This document shows positions 1 through 10,277 of a stretch of 60,000 nucleotides of DNA, one piece after another. The notes beneath the pieces are model-generated. The model saw nothing but the letters and a program-made list of their open reading frames with translations, had not been told where the DNA came from and searched no databases. The stretch covers positions 64,001 to 124,000 of the forward strand of contig JBBHKE010003498.1 of assembly GCA_037447655.1 (NCBI GenBank), written 5' to 3'. The DNA comes from Zygnema cylindricum (lineage: Eukaryota > Streptophyta > Zygnematophyceae > Zygnematales > Zygnemataceae). A program made the translations under genes and the position numbers. The stretch's first letter is position 1, and each line of letters begins with the position of its first letter.

Positions 1-204
1 GTTTTTCCTTTTTGGGACCTTCCCGTTTTGGACATTCTCGAGCCATATGATCTGGGGAACCGCAGTGGAAGCATAGGCCATTTTGCCTCCTCCGCTGAAG
101 CTCCTCGGGGAATAAGTCATTGGTCTTGGTCTTGGTAGGTTTCTTCTTTCTCCGCAGGACGTTAACCACTTCCTTATCCTCGTCAATTGCTCCAAGCTCC
201 ATGA
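1..204 (-). pseudogene. Ty3/gypsy gag fragment with CCHC zinc knuckle
   Basis: Read on the minus strand this stretch is open throughout and runs off the window edge. It encodes a basic linker rich in Lys and Arg, then a nucleocapsid zinc knuckle, CFHCGSPDHMAREC, in the exact C-X2-C-X4-H-X4-C spacing (about positions 28-70). In gypsy elements this part of Gag binds genomic RNA during packaging. The open frame stops matching at about 204, where a plus-strand gypsy reverse transcriptase fragment begins, so the two pieces lie head to head. The family assignment rests on the knuckle and on the gypsy neighbour. Because the piece is cut by the window edge, its upstream part cannot be judged. Confidence 0.75.
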
Positions 205-640
205 TTTTTCTGGGCCATGTGGGGAGCCGAGACGGAATCGCAGTGGATCCAAACAAAACGAGGGCAGTGAAAGAGTGGCCGCAGCCGGTGAATATAACGT
301 AATTACGAAGATTTTTGGGATTATTCTCCTACTATCGACGTTTTGTCGAAAGTTTCGCAAAAATAGCTCCACGAATCACGGAATTACTCAAAAATGACGT
401 ACCCTACGAGTGGAAATCGACGTAAGGGGCAACTTTTAACACGCTAAAGGAGCGGTTGGTTACCGACCGTGTGATAGCTTTCCCTGACCCTGGCTTACCT
501 TGGACTACAATTACAAACCCCAGCGATACGTCTTTTGGAGCGATCCTCATGAAGGATCAAGGAAAAGGCCTACAACCCATTGCCTGCGACAATCGAGAAC
601 TAAAGTCAGCAGAGCTTAACAGGGCCACCCATAAAAAGGA
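205..640 (+). pseudogene. Ty3/gypsy reverse transcriptase / RNase H fragment
   Basis: The plus strand reads the end of the gypsy reverse transcriptase, with FLGHVGSRDGIAVDP followed by a conserved tail in which RFLGL.SYYRRF can be read after a frameshift near 300. The RNase H start follows as TNPSDTSFGAIL, then IACDNRELKSAELN. A TAA at about 434 and at least one frameshift break it. It has no catalytic YxDD box, because the homology begins downstream of the RT active site. It ends where the copia LTR begins at 641. This is a dead fragment and not part of a complete element. The residues and spacing are typical of plant gypsy pol. Confidence 0.85.
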
Positions 641-1691
641 TGAAACTCTGAGATCGTCATAAGTCCTCAGAGTGGACAGCTTCCAAGAAGCCTCTAAGAT
701 AACCCTGACCCCTTTGTGTTTCAGCAAAAACAACTGTTACCTTGGCAGACAATAACTCTGACCACCTTCACCTCTGTAAAGGCAGAACTCCTCTGAGTCG
801 ATAGCAAAAAGAATCTCTGAATTTGCTCCTTTGAGCAGTAAGTTATGGAGGGTCAAAGTTGACCTTTTGTATTGAAGCTCTTTGGGAGATAGGGTCCTAT
901 CTCCTAATTTTTCTAAGTCCTATCTCTCTCACAAACTCTATCTACTGATGTACGGAGCCAATCAGATTATAATTTCGTACACAAAAGTACAACTGCCAGT
1001 GTACTTTCTGTACTGACACTATACGACATGGCCTAAATATCGACACATGGTATGCCCGGATTCGCTCCCTTAATTCTTGGAGATGCCGCGATCCATTGTC
1101 ATTCCGCCACGTGTCATCCGATGTGGTGATGACCAAAAACTGCCAAAATCCTCTTCCGCGATCTCGGCGTTAATTCCGACCGTCCGATTAAATTCACATT
1201 TAATCGTAGCCATAATAAATACATGCGCGGTATTCGTTTCATTAAAGAAATAAATGCGCGGTATTGGTTTCTTATCCGTACCGTAATCCGTACTTTTACA
1301 TTACTGGATCTATGTATCCCGTAAACAGTTACAGTTAAATGAATTATCCTACCTGATAATGTTTAATTAAATATTGAACCATATAGTACGTAACACTAGT
1401 TCTAGACTTAACAACTAAGGCTATTACTGGCTGTCTGCCGGCCGGTAGGTACCAGGATCAAATCCTTTGGGCGGCACATACCTTTTAGTAAATAAACCCC
1501 TAACTAATATATATTTCCCGTAAACCTCTGGATAGCCTAGGTAGCCATGGCTCTAGCTCCCTCTCCAATTTCTCAGTGACTGCGACAAGTTTTAGAGTTG
1601 GAGAGAGAAGTTAGAGGTAGACTGCCTCGGCTTCTTTCTCTATTTCTATTTAGACCTAGAAAATACTTAAAATGGACCATTAATTTCTACA
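641..1691 (-). mobile_element. Solo LTR of the copia A family
   Basis: This segment aligns along its whole length with the two LTRs of element A (32033-33087 and 36893-37948). It starts TGAAACTCTGAG and ends ATTTCTACA, so it has the TG...CA ends of an LTR in minus orientation. There is no coding sequence beside it. The flanking pentamers (AAGGA at 636-640, GACTG at 1692-1696) do not match, so it is either a solo LTR with eroded flanks or a recombination product between two copies. On the minus strand an ATG at 660 sits 20 nt before the LTR end, the same place as the gag start in the complete relatives. A CACGTGTCA motif is present at about 1109-1117. Confidence 0.85.
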
Positions 1692-2110
1692 GACTGCTCC
1701 CTCTACTACGTAAAAAAGTGCAAATGTGCGTCAGACCGCAAATTGGGAACCCAAAAAAAAGATAGAAATACTTGATAAAATATCTAATAAATTTTCAATA
1801 CTGAAAATTGGAAATAGTTATACTCTGGCATAAAAGGTGGCCTTAGCGCCGATTTAAAGCTACCTCTATGGCACAAACCCGGAAAAGTGCTCCCAAAGTG
1901 CTTAGGGAAAACGCCTTTGCGTTGGCGTAAGCGCGGTCTTACTTGTTCCAAATGACCGGCTTGGGTTAAACGGCCTCCCAGTATTGAGGGACTGCTCCCC
2001 CAACTAGGTAAAAAGGGTCAAATTTGTGGCCTAAAAGGCTCCAATGGTGGCCTTAGCGCCGATTTAAAGCTTCCTCTATGGCACAAAGCCAGAAAAGTGC
2101 TCCCAAAAAG

Positions 2111-2212
2111 CTTGGGGCAAACGCTTGCGTAAGCGCGGTCTTACTTGTTCCAAATGACCGGCTTGGGGCAAACGCTTGCGTAAGCGCGGTCTTACTTGTT
2201 CCAAATGACCGG
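2111..2212. repeat. Perfect 51-bp tandem duplication
   Basis: The sequence beginning CTTGGGGCAAACGCTTGCG occupies 2111-2161 and is repeated without change at 2162-2212, inside one unit of the 310-bp array. Perfect identity against a diverged background points to a recent local duplication. Confidence 0.9.
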
Positions 2213-2425
2213 CCAGAGGACCAATGGAGGTCTCAGAGTTACACAAGAAACCTTACTGAAACTGCTTGTACTCCACACGCGGTTTCTTTGCTTGGGCCAA
2301 ATGTTTTCCATCACTTTTTCTTCCGCTCTCTCTTTCCCCCCTTACCTTGTGAGAAATGGCATATCCGCGTCGGTACGTAAATTGACAGGACAAAAAAAAG
2401 ATAGAACACTTAGCCATATTTTTTG

Positions 2426-2915
2426 AAGTTTTCGGCTCGGCGTACACGGATTTTGGTACTTAGCCAAAATTTCAAAGTTTTCGACTCGGCGTACCGGTAC
2501 TTAGCCAAATTTCGATTTTTTTTGACTTGGCGTACACGGATTCCAACACTTGGCCAAGTTTCTGAATTTTTCGACTCGACGTACACAGAATCCGGTACTT
2601 AGCCAAATTTCGAAATTTTTTTACTCGGCGTACACGGATTCCGGTACTTAGCCAAATTTCGTGAACTTTTGACTCAACGTACACTAATTCCGTTACTTAG
2701 CCAAATTTCGTCCATTTTTGACTCGGCGTACATGGATCTCGGTACTTAGTCAAATTCCGTCCATTTTTCACTCAGCCTACACGGATTCCAGTACTTAGTC
2801 AAATTTTGTCCATTTTTGACTCGGCGTACACAAATTCCGGCACTTAGCCAAATTTTGTCTATGTTTGACTCGGCGTACACGGATTTTCGGTACTTAGCCA
2901 AATTTCGACTTCTCT
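2426..2915. repeat. Ten-copy tandem repeat with 49-bp period
   Basis: Ten copies of a unit built around GACTCGGCGTACACGGATTC, CGGTACTTAGCCAAATTTCG and a T-rich spacer. The CGTACA landmark falls at 2441, 2490, 2531, 2580, 2629, 2679, 2728, 2777 (as CCTACA), 2825 and 2874, giving steps of 41-50 and mostly 49 bp. The same sequence occurs in reverse complement as single copies near 5215-5275 and 5625-5680, and in degraded form near 11060-11140, so the unit is dispersed and has been amplified here. Confidence 0.9.
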
Positions 2916-4077
2916 TTTGTAGGACTCCTCCCTTTACTCGATAAAAAATTGCCAATCCGCGCCGGACTGCAAATTGGCAGGACAAGAAAAATACACCAAC
3001 ACTTAATAAAAATACCGGAAAATTTTCAATACTGAAAATTTTAAAATGTCATATTTTGCCCGAAAAGGCTGTAGAGATGGCCTAAGGGCCAGTAAGAGGC
3101 TTTATGCATGGCAAAAAGCAGGAAATATGCGCCCAAAATGCTTTGGGCAAACGCTTTTGCACCGGCCTAACCGCGGTCTTAGCTCTACGAAATGACCGGC
3201 TCAAGGCAAACGCCCTCCCAGTATTGACTAAGTAAAAATGCGCCAATGTGCGTCGGACCGCAATTTGACACGACAAAAAAAAGATAGAACACAACCAAAT
3301 TTCTAGGTCCAACGAAAAAAATTCAATACTGAAAAGTTTAAAATGTCATATTTCGCCCGAAAAGGCTGTAGAGGTGGCCTAAGGGCCAGTAAAAGGCTTC
3401 GTCCATGGTAGAAGGGCGGAAATATGCTCCCAAAATGCTTGGGGCAAACCCCTTTGCACCAGCCTAACCGCGGTCTTAACTCTCCGAATGACTGGCTTGG
3501 GGCAAACGCCCTCCCAGTATTGAGGGACTCCTCCCCCTACTACGTAAAAATGTGCCAATGTGAGTCGGACCACAAATTGACACGACAAAAAAAAATTAGA
3601 ACACTTAGCCAAATTTCTAGATCCAACGAAAATATTCTTAATACTGAAAATTTGAAAATGTCACATTTCGCCCAAAAAGGTTGTAGAGGTGGCCTAAGGG
3701 CCAGTAAAAGGCTTCCTCCATGGCATAAGGCTGGAAAAACGCGCCCGAAATGCTTGGGACAAACGCAACTGCCCCGGCCAAACCGCGGTCTTAGCTCTCC
3801 CAAATGACTAGCTTGGGGCAAACGCCCTCCCAATACCGAGGGACTCCTCCCCCTACTAAGTAAAAATGTGCCAATGTGCGTCGGACCGCAAAACAAAAAA
3901 AAGATAGAACACTTAGCCAAATATTCGGAAATTTTTCAATAATGGAAAATGTAAAATGCTATTTTTAAGCCGTGTTTTATCGAATTTGAAGTCGTTATAG
4001 CTTGTTGGGTGGGTAATTACCTGTTCTTTTGAACAAACCATAACGGGCTCAAATCCGACAATAGACAACTAAAATAT

Positions 4078-4890
4078 AGCATTTTAGAATTTCCATTATT
4101 GAAAAATTTCCGAATATTTGGCTGTGTTTTTTCATTTTTTTGTCGTGTGAAATTGCGGTCCGACGCACATTGGCACTTTTTTATACTATGGGCGTTTGCC
4201 CCAAGCCGGTCATTTTGGAGAGGTAAGACCGCGGTTAGGCTGGTGCAAAGGCGTTTGCCCAAGCATTTTGGGCGCATTTTTCCTGCCTTTTGCCATGCAA
4301 GAAGCCTTTAACTGACGCTTAGGCCACCTCTAGAGCCTTTTCGGCCCAAATATAACATTTTAAAATTTTCAGTATTGAGAAAATTTTCGTTGGGCCTGAA
4401 AATTTTGCTAAGTGTTATATTTCTTTTTGTCGTGTCAATTTGCGGTCCGACGCACATTGGCACTTTTTTATACCATGTGGATGGTAGCTCTCAATAATGG
4501 GAGGGCGTTTGCCCAAGCCGGTCATTTAGGAGAGCTAAGACCACGGTTAGGCCGGTGCAAAGGCGTTTGCCCCAAGCATTTTGGGGGCATTTTTCTTGCC
4601 TTTTGCCATGCATAAAGCCTTTAACTGACGCTTAGGCCACCTCCAGAGCCTTTTCGGCCCATAAATAACATTTTAAAATTTTCAGTATTGAGATAATTTT
4701 CGTTGGGTCTGCACATTTGGCTAAGTGTTCTATCTCATTTTTGTCATGTAAATTTGCGATCTGACGCACATTGGCATTTTTTTATACCATGTAGACGGTA
4801 GCTCTGAATACTAGGAGGCGTTTGCCCCAAGGTTGGCTTCGAAATTTGGCTAAGTACCGAAACCAGTGTGATTTCGGAGAAGTAAGACCG
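4078..4890 (-). repeat. Inverted part of the 310-bp array
   Basis: From 4078 the 310-bp units continue in reverse complement: TTTGCGGTCCGACGCACATTGGC recurs at about 4151, 4441 and 4753. The switch is a true inverted repeat. About 105 bp ending at 3962 (ending AAATGTAAAATGCT) pairs with about 100 bp starting at 4078 (AGCATTTTAGAATTTCC), around a spacer of about 115 bp (3963-4077) not seen elsewhere in the array. Confidence 0.8.
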
Positions 4891-5064
4891 ACCTTATGCA
4901 ATTGAAAAAGCGTTTGCCCCAAGCATTCTGGTCGCATTTTTGCGGCATGAATGCTGTGGAAGAGGCCTTTGTGTGTGTGTGGGGTGTTCTTTGCACAGGC
5001 CTTTGCAAAACTTTTTTGCAATCAGAGGCCTTTGCCTCAGCATAATTGTTCTTGCGATTATTTT

Positions 5065-5120
5065 GAAAAACGAGATTAGGGTTGCCCGTTAGGACCGGGA
5101 CAACCCTAATCTCGTTTTTC
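5065..5120. repeat. Stem-loop with 20-bp perfect arms (first 413-bp unit)
   Basis: Left arm 5065-5084 GAAAAACGAGATTAGGGTTG, loop 5085-5100 CCCGTTAGGACCGGGA, right arm 5101-5120 the exact complement. A second, weaker stem-loop with similar arms follows at once (about 5123-5183). Confidence 0.95.
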
Positions 5121-5476
5121 GGAAAAATGAGACTAGGGTTGTGCCGGCATGATCGTGAAACCCTAATCTCAAAATTTGGCTAAGTACCGAAGCTTGTGTG
5201 AATTTGGAAATTCGGCTAAGTATCAGAGTCATTGTACGCCGAGTAAAAAAACCTCGAAATTTGGCTGAGTACCGAAGCCAGTGTGATTTCGGAGAAGTAA
5301 TATCGGCCTTACGCCAATGAAAAAGCGTTTGCCCCAAGCATTCTGGTCGCGTTTTTTCGGCCTTTTGCTGTGGAAGAGGCCTTTGCGTGTGTGGGGTGTT
5401 CTTTGCACAAGCCTTTGCAAAACTTTTGTACAATCGGAGGCCTTTGCCTCAGCATAACCGTTCTTGCAATTATTTT

Positions 5477-5532
5477 GAAAAACGAGATTACGGTTGCCTG
5501 TTAGGACCGGGACAACCCTAATCTCGTTTTTC
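5477..5532. repeat. Stem-loop, second 413-bp unit, same loop orientation
   Basis: Left arm 5477-5496 with one mismatch, loop 5497-5512 CCTGTTAGGACCGGGA in the same orientation as the first unit, right arm 5513-5532. Another arm copy follows from 5535. Confidence 0.9.
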
Positions 5533-5872
5533 CCGAAAAACGAGATTAGGGTTGTCTCGGCATGATCGTGAAACCCTAATCTCAAAATTTGGCTAAGTAC
5601 CGAAGCCTGTGTGAATTCGGAAATTCGGCAAGTATTGGAGTCCTTGTACGTCGAGTAAAAAAACCTCGAAATTTGGCTGAGTACCGAAACCAGTGTGATT
5701 TCGGAGAAGTAATACCGACCTTACGCTAATAAAAAATTGTTTTGGCCCAAGCATTCTGGTCGTGTTTTCCCGGCCTTTTGCTGTGGAAGAGGCCTTTGTG
5801 TGTGTGTGAGGTGTTTTTTGCACTGGCAATTGGAGGCCTTTGCCTCAGCATAATTGTTGTTGCAATTTTTTC

Positions 5873-5922
5873 GAAAAACGAGATTAGGGTTGTCCCGGTC
5901 CTAACGGGCAACCCTAATCTCG
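5873..5922. repeat. Stem-loop, third 413-bp unit, loop inverted
   Basis: Left arm 5873-5892, loop 5893-5908 TCCCGGTCCTAACGGG, right arm 5909-5922. The loop is the exact reverse complement of the first unit's loop, while the surrounding unit keeps its direction. Confidence 0.9.
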
Positions 5923-5960
5923 TAATACCGCCCATACGCCAATAAAAAAGCGTTTTGGCC

Positions 5961-6811
5961 CAAGCATTCTCGCGTCCTTATGCCGCGAAGGGGCGTTTTC
6001 CTCTCGTTTAGGCCATCTTTGGTGGCCATTGCAAAACTTTTATGAAACTAGATGCTTTTGCCCTAACATAACCAGTAATTTGGTTTTACCCGAGAAACGA
6101 GATCACGGTTGCCCTTTGCTGATTGAGAAACCATAATCTCGTTTTTGTGAAGGAAACGAGAGTAGGGTGCCCGATTCCGTAGAGGGGTTAGACGGAGAAG
6201 TTCCTCGATAGAGGGAGGTATAAGCCCTAAAGCCAATCCAAACAAAGTTTGCTCAAGGTTTCGGTAGCATTTGTCAGAGCGTTGGAGGACATTTCTATCT
6301 GTTGTGTGGCACCGTCCCATCGTCTTCGCATGAAGACTAAGGGATGTGGAGTTGATCCTCCAAACAAATTTGGAAAGGCAACAAGCATTCAGCCTTGTTG
6401 TCTTTTGCTTTGTGACTTACAATTTCTTGCCTCGTTCATTGACTCGAAACCGAAACGCCAAAATTCAGGAGCCTTTAAATTTAATTGAAAGTTAATTTTG
6501 AAAAAAACGAGTGTGTGAAGTTGCAAGTCAGAAAAGCCTCTCATCCTAGCGAAAAACTTAGAAAACTGCATGAAAGGAGAGAAAACCCTGTAGCAAACGC
6601 ATAATAGAGCAAGGATTTTGTCGTCGGAGAGTCTTTAAAGACGTATCTAACAGTGGGATCTTTGCGTGTTATCGTTGTCGCAGGTAATTGAGAGGCATCA
6701 GTAACCTATCCACACTCGTCAGACTTAACTTCCCTCGATAACCGGATACCTTTGATTTGCACCCGGCGGCGATAGATTTAATGTCGCACCTGGCGTTGCT
6801 CACCTTCAACC
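5961..6811. other. No gene recognised; degraded 413-bp repeat then unique DNA
   Basis: Up to about 6240 there are degraded copies of the hairpin arms (ACGAGATCACGG, CCATAATCTCG, ACGAGAGTAGGG). From about 6240 to 6811 the DNA appears single copy in this window and directly precedes the unrecognised coding region, so it could hold its promoter or 5' exons. I could not identify a TATA box or splice sites with confidence. Confidence 0.5.
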
Positions 6812-7178
6812 ATGGACGACGCTCTGCCCAAAGAGTTCTTTAGTAGATTAGCCAGGGGGCTCGGGCGCGCAGAAACCCCTACAGATGTGCTCTGAATCAT
6901 GTCCGAGGTCGTTAAGACATCACCTCAAGTTAAACTCACTGCGGCGAGGTATGTGGAAGAATACCCTACGAGTCCTTGCCCCGATGTTAGTGGAGGAGAA
7001 GGTGTTCGAGCCCGGGGTTGTAGATGCGTCTGAGGAGGCCGTTGGCCCGAATAACGTCCCTCCCGATGCGGTGGCTATCGCGACGACGGGAGGCCATAGC
7101 AGCTACCCAGAGCAGTCGGAAGAACCTTTGAGTCAGCGCGATAGTGCGTTACCGAGGCCGATAGCAACACCCGAATGA

Positions 7179-7310
7179 CCTAGTCCCCCTGTCCGTAAGG
7201 AGGAGGAAGATGTCGCAGGAGGGGTGCGAGCATGTCCTGAAGTGCCTAGTCCTCCGGTGCGTAGGGAGGAGGAGGATGTTCGAGGAGGGGGGCTCGGGGA
7301 TCTTCGAAAT
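7179..7310 (+). repeat. 66-bp in-frame tandem duplication in the unrecognised gene
   Basis: CCTAGTCC begins at 7179 and again at 7245. Each 66-bp copy encodes PSPPVR(K/R)EEEDV followed by a Gly-rich or charged stretch, so 22 codons were duplicated in frame. The copies have since diverged by several substitutions. Confidence 0.75.
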
Positions 7311-9113
7311 GACGATCTCGGAGGGGGTGGAGAGAGTGAGTACTCAAATGGCGATGAAGAGGGTGAAAACGTTAGCGGCAGAAATGACGCTAATGTCGAT
7401 AGTGGTCCGAGGGGTAACGATGTGGCGCCCGACGTCGCTGATGAGATGAACATCGAAGTACCACCGGAGCCCCCGGTCTACGAGGGGGAGCGTCCGGGTG
7501 GAATAAAGGCTACCCGCGTAAAAAGAATTTGCGGGGCGGTGAGAGTAATGTACCAAATGCCGACTAACTTGGATGTACCAAAAGACGAGAGCGACATGTT
7601 CACCGTAACCCCCGAAACTCTATTGCAACGCGTGTTCGTGTGGTTGGGTGGGACCTACGCCATACGGGTGGTCAAAGAAGATCCCGCTGCGACAGCCTAC
7701 GCCGCCCCAGAGTCCTTCGGAGAAGTTAGGATCCATGTGGGGAATTTGGACAGGTGGATGCGGGGAAACGATTGCAAAAGGCTGAAGACCGAAGCCCGAA
7801 ATACCAACGACAAAAAAGAAGTAATGAAAGAGCATCGGATGTTCGAGGCCGGTAAGCTTCTTTGGCGAGTGGAAAGGGCGTTTAAGGTGCTAGCGAAGGA
7901 AAACGACGATGAGGAATCGCAGTATCAGATAGTAAAAAAAACAGGATTGATGAAGTGGATCGAAGACGACAAAAATTTGATCCGGTTCTTGAAGACTCTC
8001 GGTTTGAATGCGAAGCGCAAAGACGTACAAGGGTTGGACAAATGCCTCACCTATTACAAGCACGCCGCGTTCAATTCAGCGGTTCGTATCTTAGCGGTTC
8101 GTATCTTAGCGCAGGCAAGTTGAGGGTCGCCCAACTAGACGAAAAGTCATATAGGACCGAAAGAGGGCCAGGGTACCGGATTGTTGATGACGAGGAAGCT
8201 CGAATTTATCGTGAGAATTTGCGCTTTCTGCAGACGGTATTTGAGGGACAACACGTACGAACCTCTCCCCTACATGTTGCAAGAGGCCCTCCGACAAATT
8301 AAAGCGCCTTTGACTTCGCCAAGCCGTCAATTTCCGTGCCGTTTCTTCGAGTCTTTTTGCGGAGTGGTGAAGTTGGATTTAGAAGAAGGAGGGTTGAGCG
8401 ATTTGGACGGACTGCGCGTGACGTTGTGGAAAGAGTGGGAAACCACGTTGGACGACGGAAGGAAAGTGTGTTCGATTTGTCGCGGTAGTCACTCGTCGGT
8501 GCCAAGGGAATGGTTAGGAGAAGTGATAGAGCTTTGGGTGGCCTACGTAGACGGGATCGAAGTGAAGCAACACGGGACGTTTTGGGGCCGAGCAATGAAT
8601 AAATTGCGTTGCGGTTGCGTACGTTTGCTAGAGGCAAAGAGCTTAACATGTGCGTGCAACCGTTGTACGACGATCACTACGGTCGGTTGGTGGGGGGAGT
8701 GGAGTTGATGGGACCATGGACGAGTACTTCGCGGGAAACATTGGTGTACCAGCGAAAGTTGGTGTCGTGGGGCGAAGATTCGTATTGGTACGTCGATGCC
8801 TACAACTGCTTAGACGAGAGTTTATTCGACCTTCAAAGGGACGAAGCGTTGCCGAACGCTGAAGAATGGGCCTTGAAAAAAGATATGGAATTGGGAGAGG
8901 AGGCGTTGTCGCACGGTGCGGTCGAAGGTTTCTTGAATATCCACCTCTTTCCCGAAATGAAAAGACCTTGGCCAAAGTGGGCTGTTCGACAAGGAGGCGG
9001 GCCATCATCGCCTGTTTGAGCAATAGGAGGGTGAGGAGAGAAAGGCCCGAAAACCCAGGTGGGGAACAAGAGGGTAGAAGGAGTCCGTTCGTGGCGGATA
9101 TGGCGGAGGTAGA

Positions 9114-9780
9114 AAGTGACGAAAGGAATGAAGACGAGGAAGAGGACGAGGACGAGGAGGAAGAGGAGGAGGAAGGGGAGGAAGAGGAGGAGGAAGAAGA
9201 AGAGGACGTAGAAGAGAGAAACCTTGACGATGATCAGCAAGTCGAGGAAAAAGAGGAGGAAGAGGAAGAGGAGGAGGAGGAGGAGGAGGATGAAAAAATA
9301 GAGGAAGAGGAAGACTCAGAGGAGGAAGACTCAGAGGACGAGGAGGAAAAAGTAGATGTAGAAGAGAAAGACACAGTGCAGGAGGAGGAAAAAGAAGTGG
9401 AGGAAGTGAAAGACTCAGAGGAGGAAGACTCAAAGGAGGAGGAAGAGACAGAGTCCGAAAAGGAGGTAGTAGAGAGGGATCCCAACGAGAACGAGGGAGA
9501 CAAAGAAGAAGAAGAGGAAGAAGACAAAAACTTGGAAGAGGACAAGGAAGAGGAGAAAAAAGAGAAAGTTGAGGAAGACGAAAAAGGCGACAACAACTTC
9601 GTCGAAGAGGAGGAGGAAGTAAACGACGTTGGGGACAATCGAGGGCCACGAAACAAGAGCGAGGAGGAAAAAGTAGAGGAGAAGGATGTAGCCCGAGGGA
9701 AGGGCTTGGCCGAAAGGGAGGGAGAGCCGTCAAACGTTGTAGGCGGCGACGAGGACAACGGGGAGAGCTCGGAGGGAAGT
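9114..9780 (+). other. Acidic low-complexity coding tract (Glu/Asp repeats)
   Basis: The third segment of the unrecognised gene is open from 8866 to 9891 and is dominated by Glu and Asp from about 9114 to 9780, including uninterrupted runs of more than ten Glu. DNA repeats of GAGGAG and GAAGAG explain the tract. It ends in a short basic tail near 9810-9880 (RKRKNRKRGVRKAK). Such tracts are intrinsically disordered, and the basic tail resembles a nuclear localisation signal, but neither defines a function. The opposite strand reads as a Ser-rich ORF, which is a shadow. Confidence 0.6.
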
Positions 9781-10257
9781 ATTGAAAAAATCGTTAGGGT
9801 GAAGAAAGAAATGCAAAAGGAAATTGAAACACGTAAAAGAAAGAACAGGAAGAGAGGTGTGAGGAAAGCAAAAGTACTGAAATTGGGGTAGAGAATGGGA
9901 AGAAGATAGTGGGGGATTGAGTGGAAAACTTGAGGTCCGAAAATGGAAGATGTTTGAGTGTTGGGTATGCTTTGGAAACGACGTTGTAAACGATGGTGAT
10001 TTGCTTTGGAATGGGTTGCTATATTAGTTTGAATAGGTTTTTGCAAATCAATGGAGCTTATGATGTGGGATTGAGAGTTGTGGCACGGGGAATGCGATGT
10101 GTGTGAGAGATGAGAGGAAGGAACTTAAGAATATAAACACACGAGGTGGGAAAAAGAGGTGGTTTTCATTGGAACGTAGTGGTGGAAGGTCGAAAGCCGA
10201 AGGCCTTCCGCAAGGGAGAACTCAACCCCCCCCTCTTCCAACCCCCCCTCGGCCGAA

Positions 10258-10277
10258 GGGGGGGGGGGGGGGGGGGG
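10258..10277. repeat. Twenty-base poly-G run
   Basis: G runs from 10258 to 10277. It is preceded by two C runs (about 10225-10233 and 10242-10248), so a folded C-stem/G-stem is possible. The length may carry sequencing error. Confidence 0.85.

Larger units (their letters stand above)
1692..3962 (+). repeat. Satellite-like array of about 310-bp units, forward orientation
   Basis: Diverged units of roughly 310 bp recur head to tail. Landmarks in order are GGGACTCCTCCCCCTACTA, a GTGCCAATGTGCGTCGGACC block, GACACGACAAAAAAAAGATAGAACACTTAGCC, an AT-rich TTCAATACTGAAAAT stretch, GGCCTAAGGGCCAGTAAAAG, and TGGGGCAAACGCC. Clear copies start near 1692, 1983, 2930, 3222, 3530 and 3840. A different 49-bp array (2426-2915) interrupts them. 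The small ORFs in this stretch come from the repeat and carry no recognisable domain. I know no named family for it. Confidence 0.75.
4908..5960. repeat. Tandem units of about 413 bp carrying hairpins
   Basis: The landmark GCCCAAGCATTCTGGTCG starts near 4917, 5332 and 5744 (steps 415 and 412), with a cut-off fourth copy near 5958. Each unit holds AGAGGCCTTTGTGTGTGTG, TTTGCCTCAGCATAA, one or two stem-loops whose arms are GAGATTAGGGTTG and its complement, and a copy of the AAATTTGGCTAAGTACCGA motif shared with the 49-bp repeat. The 413-bp and 310-bp repeats share the TTTGCCCCAAGCATT block, so one probably arose from the other. Confidence 0.8.
6812..9891 (+). pseudogene. Unrecognised GC-rich gene with acidic C-terminal region, frameshifted
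   Basis: A single gene-like reading runs for about 3 kb but changes frame repeatedly. It starts at ATG 6812 (MDDALPKEFFSRLARGLG), passes a TGA near 6893, and continues as SEVVKTSPQVKLTAARYVEE. It shifts near 7020, passes a TGA at 7176-7178, and then has an open stretch to 8123. Further shifts near 8100, 8250, 8660 and 9000 follow. Codon use looks protein-like and the region is clearly more GC-rich than its surroundings. I recognise no domain in the central part, which contains MYQMPTNLDVP and FVWLGGTYAIRVV. A cluster of Cys residues (VCSICRGSH, later CGC and CACNRC) appears near 8465-8665, but the last part of it is in a frame that may be an artefact. Unspliced introns could explain some shifts, but the two TGA codons argue for a decayed gene. 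Confidence 0.5.

Noticed and set aside
3424-3920. ORFs of about 126 codons in the 310-bp array on both strands
   Set aside because: They recur only because the unit recurs. Frames shift between units and no domain is visible.
5065-5590. Telomere-like CCCTAA / TTAGGG motifs
   Set aside because: The motif occurs once per hairpin arm inside GAGATTAGGGTTG and is never tandem. It is not an interstitial telomere.
9005-10046. Minus-strand ORFs of 240-270 codons opposite the acidic tract
   Set aside because: These are Ser- and Pro/Leu-rich shadows of the Glu-coding repeats, with no independent feature.
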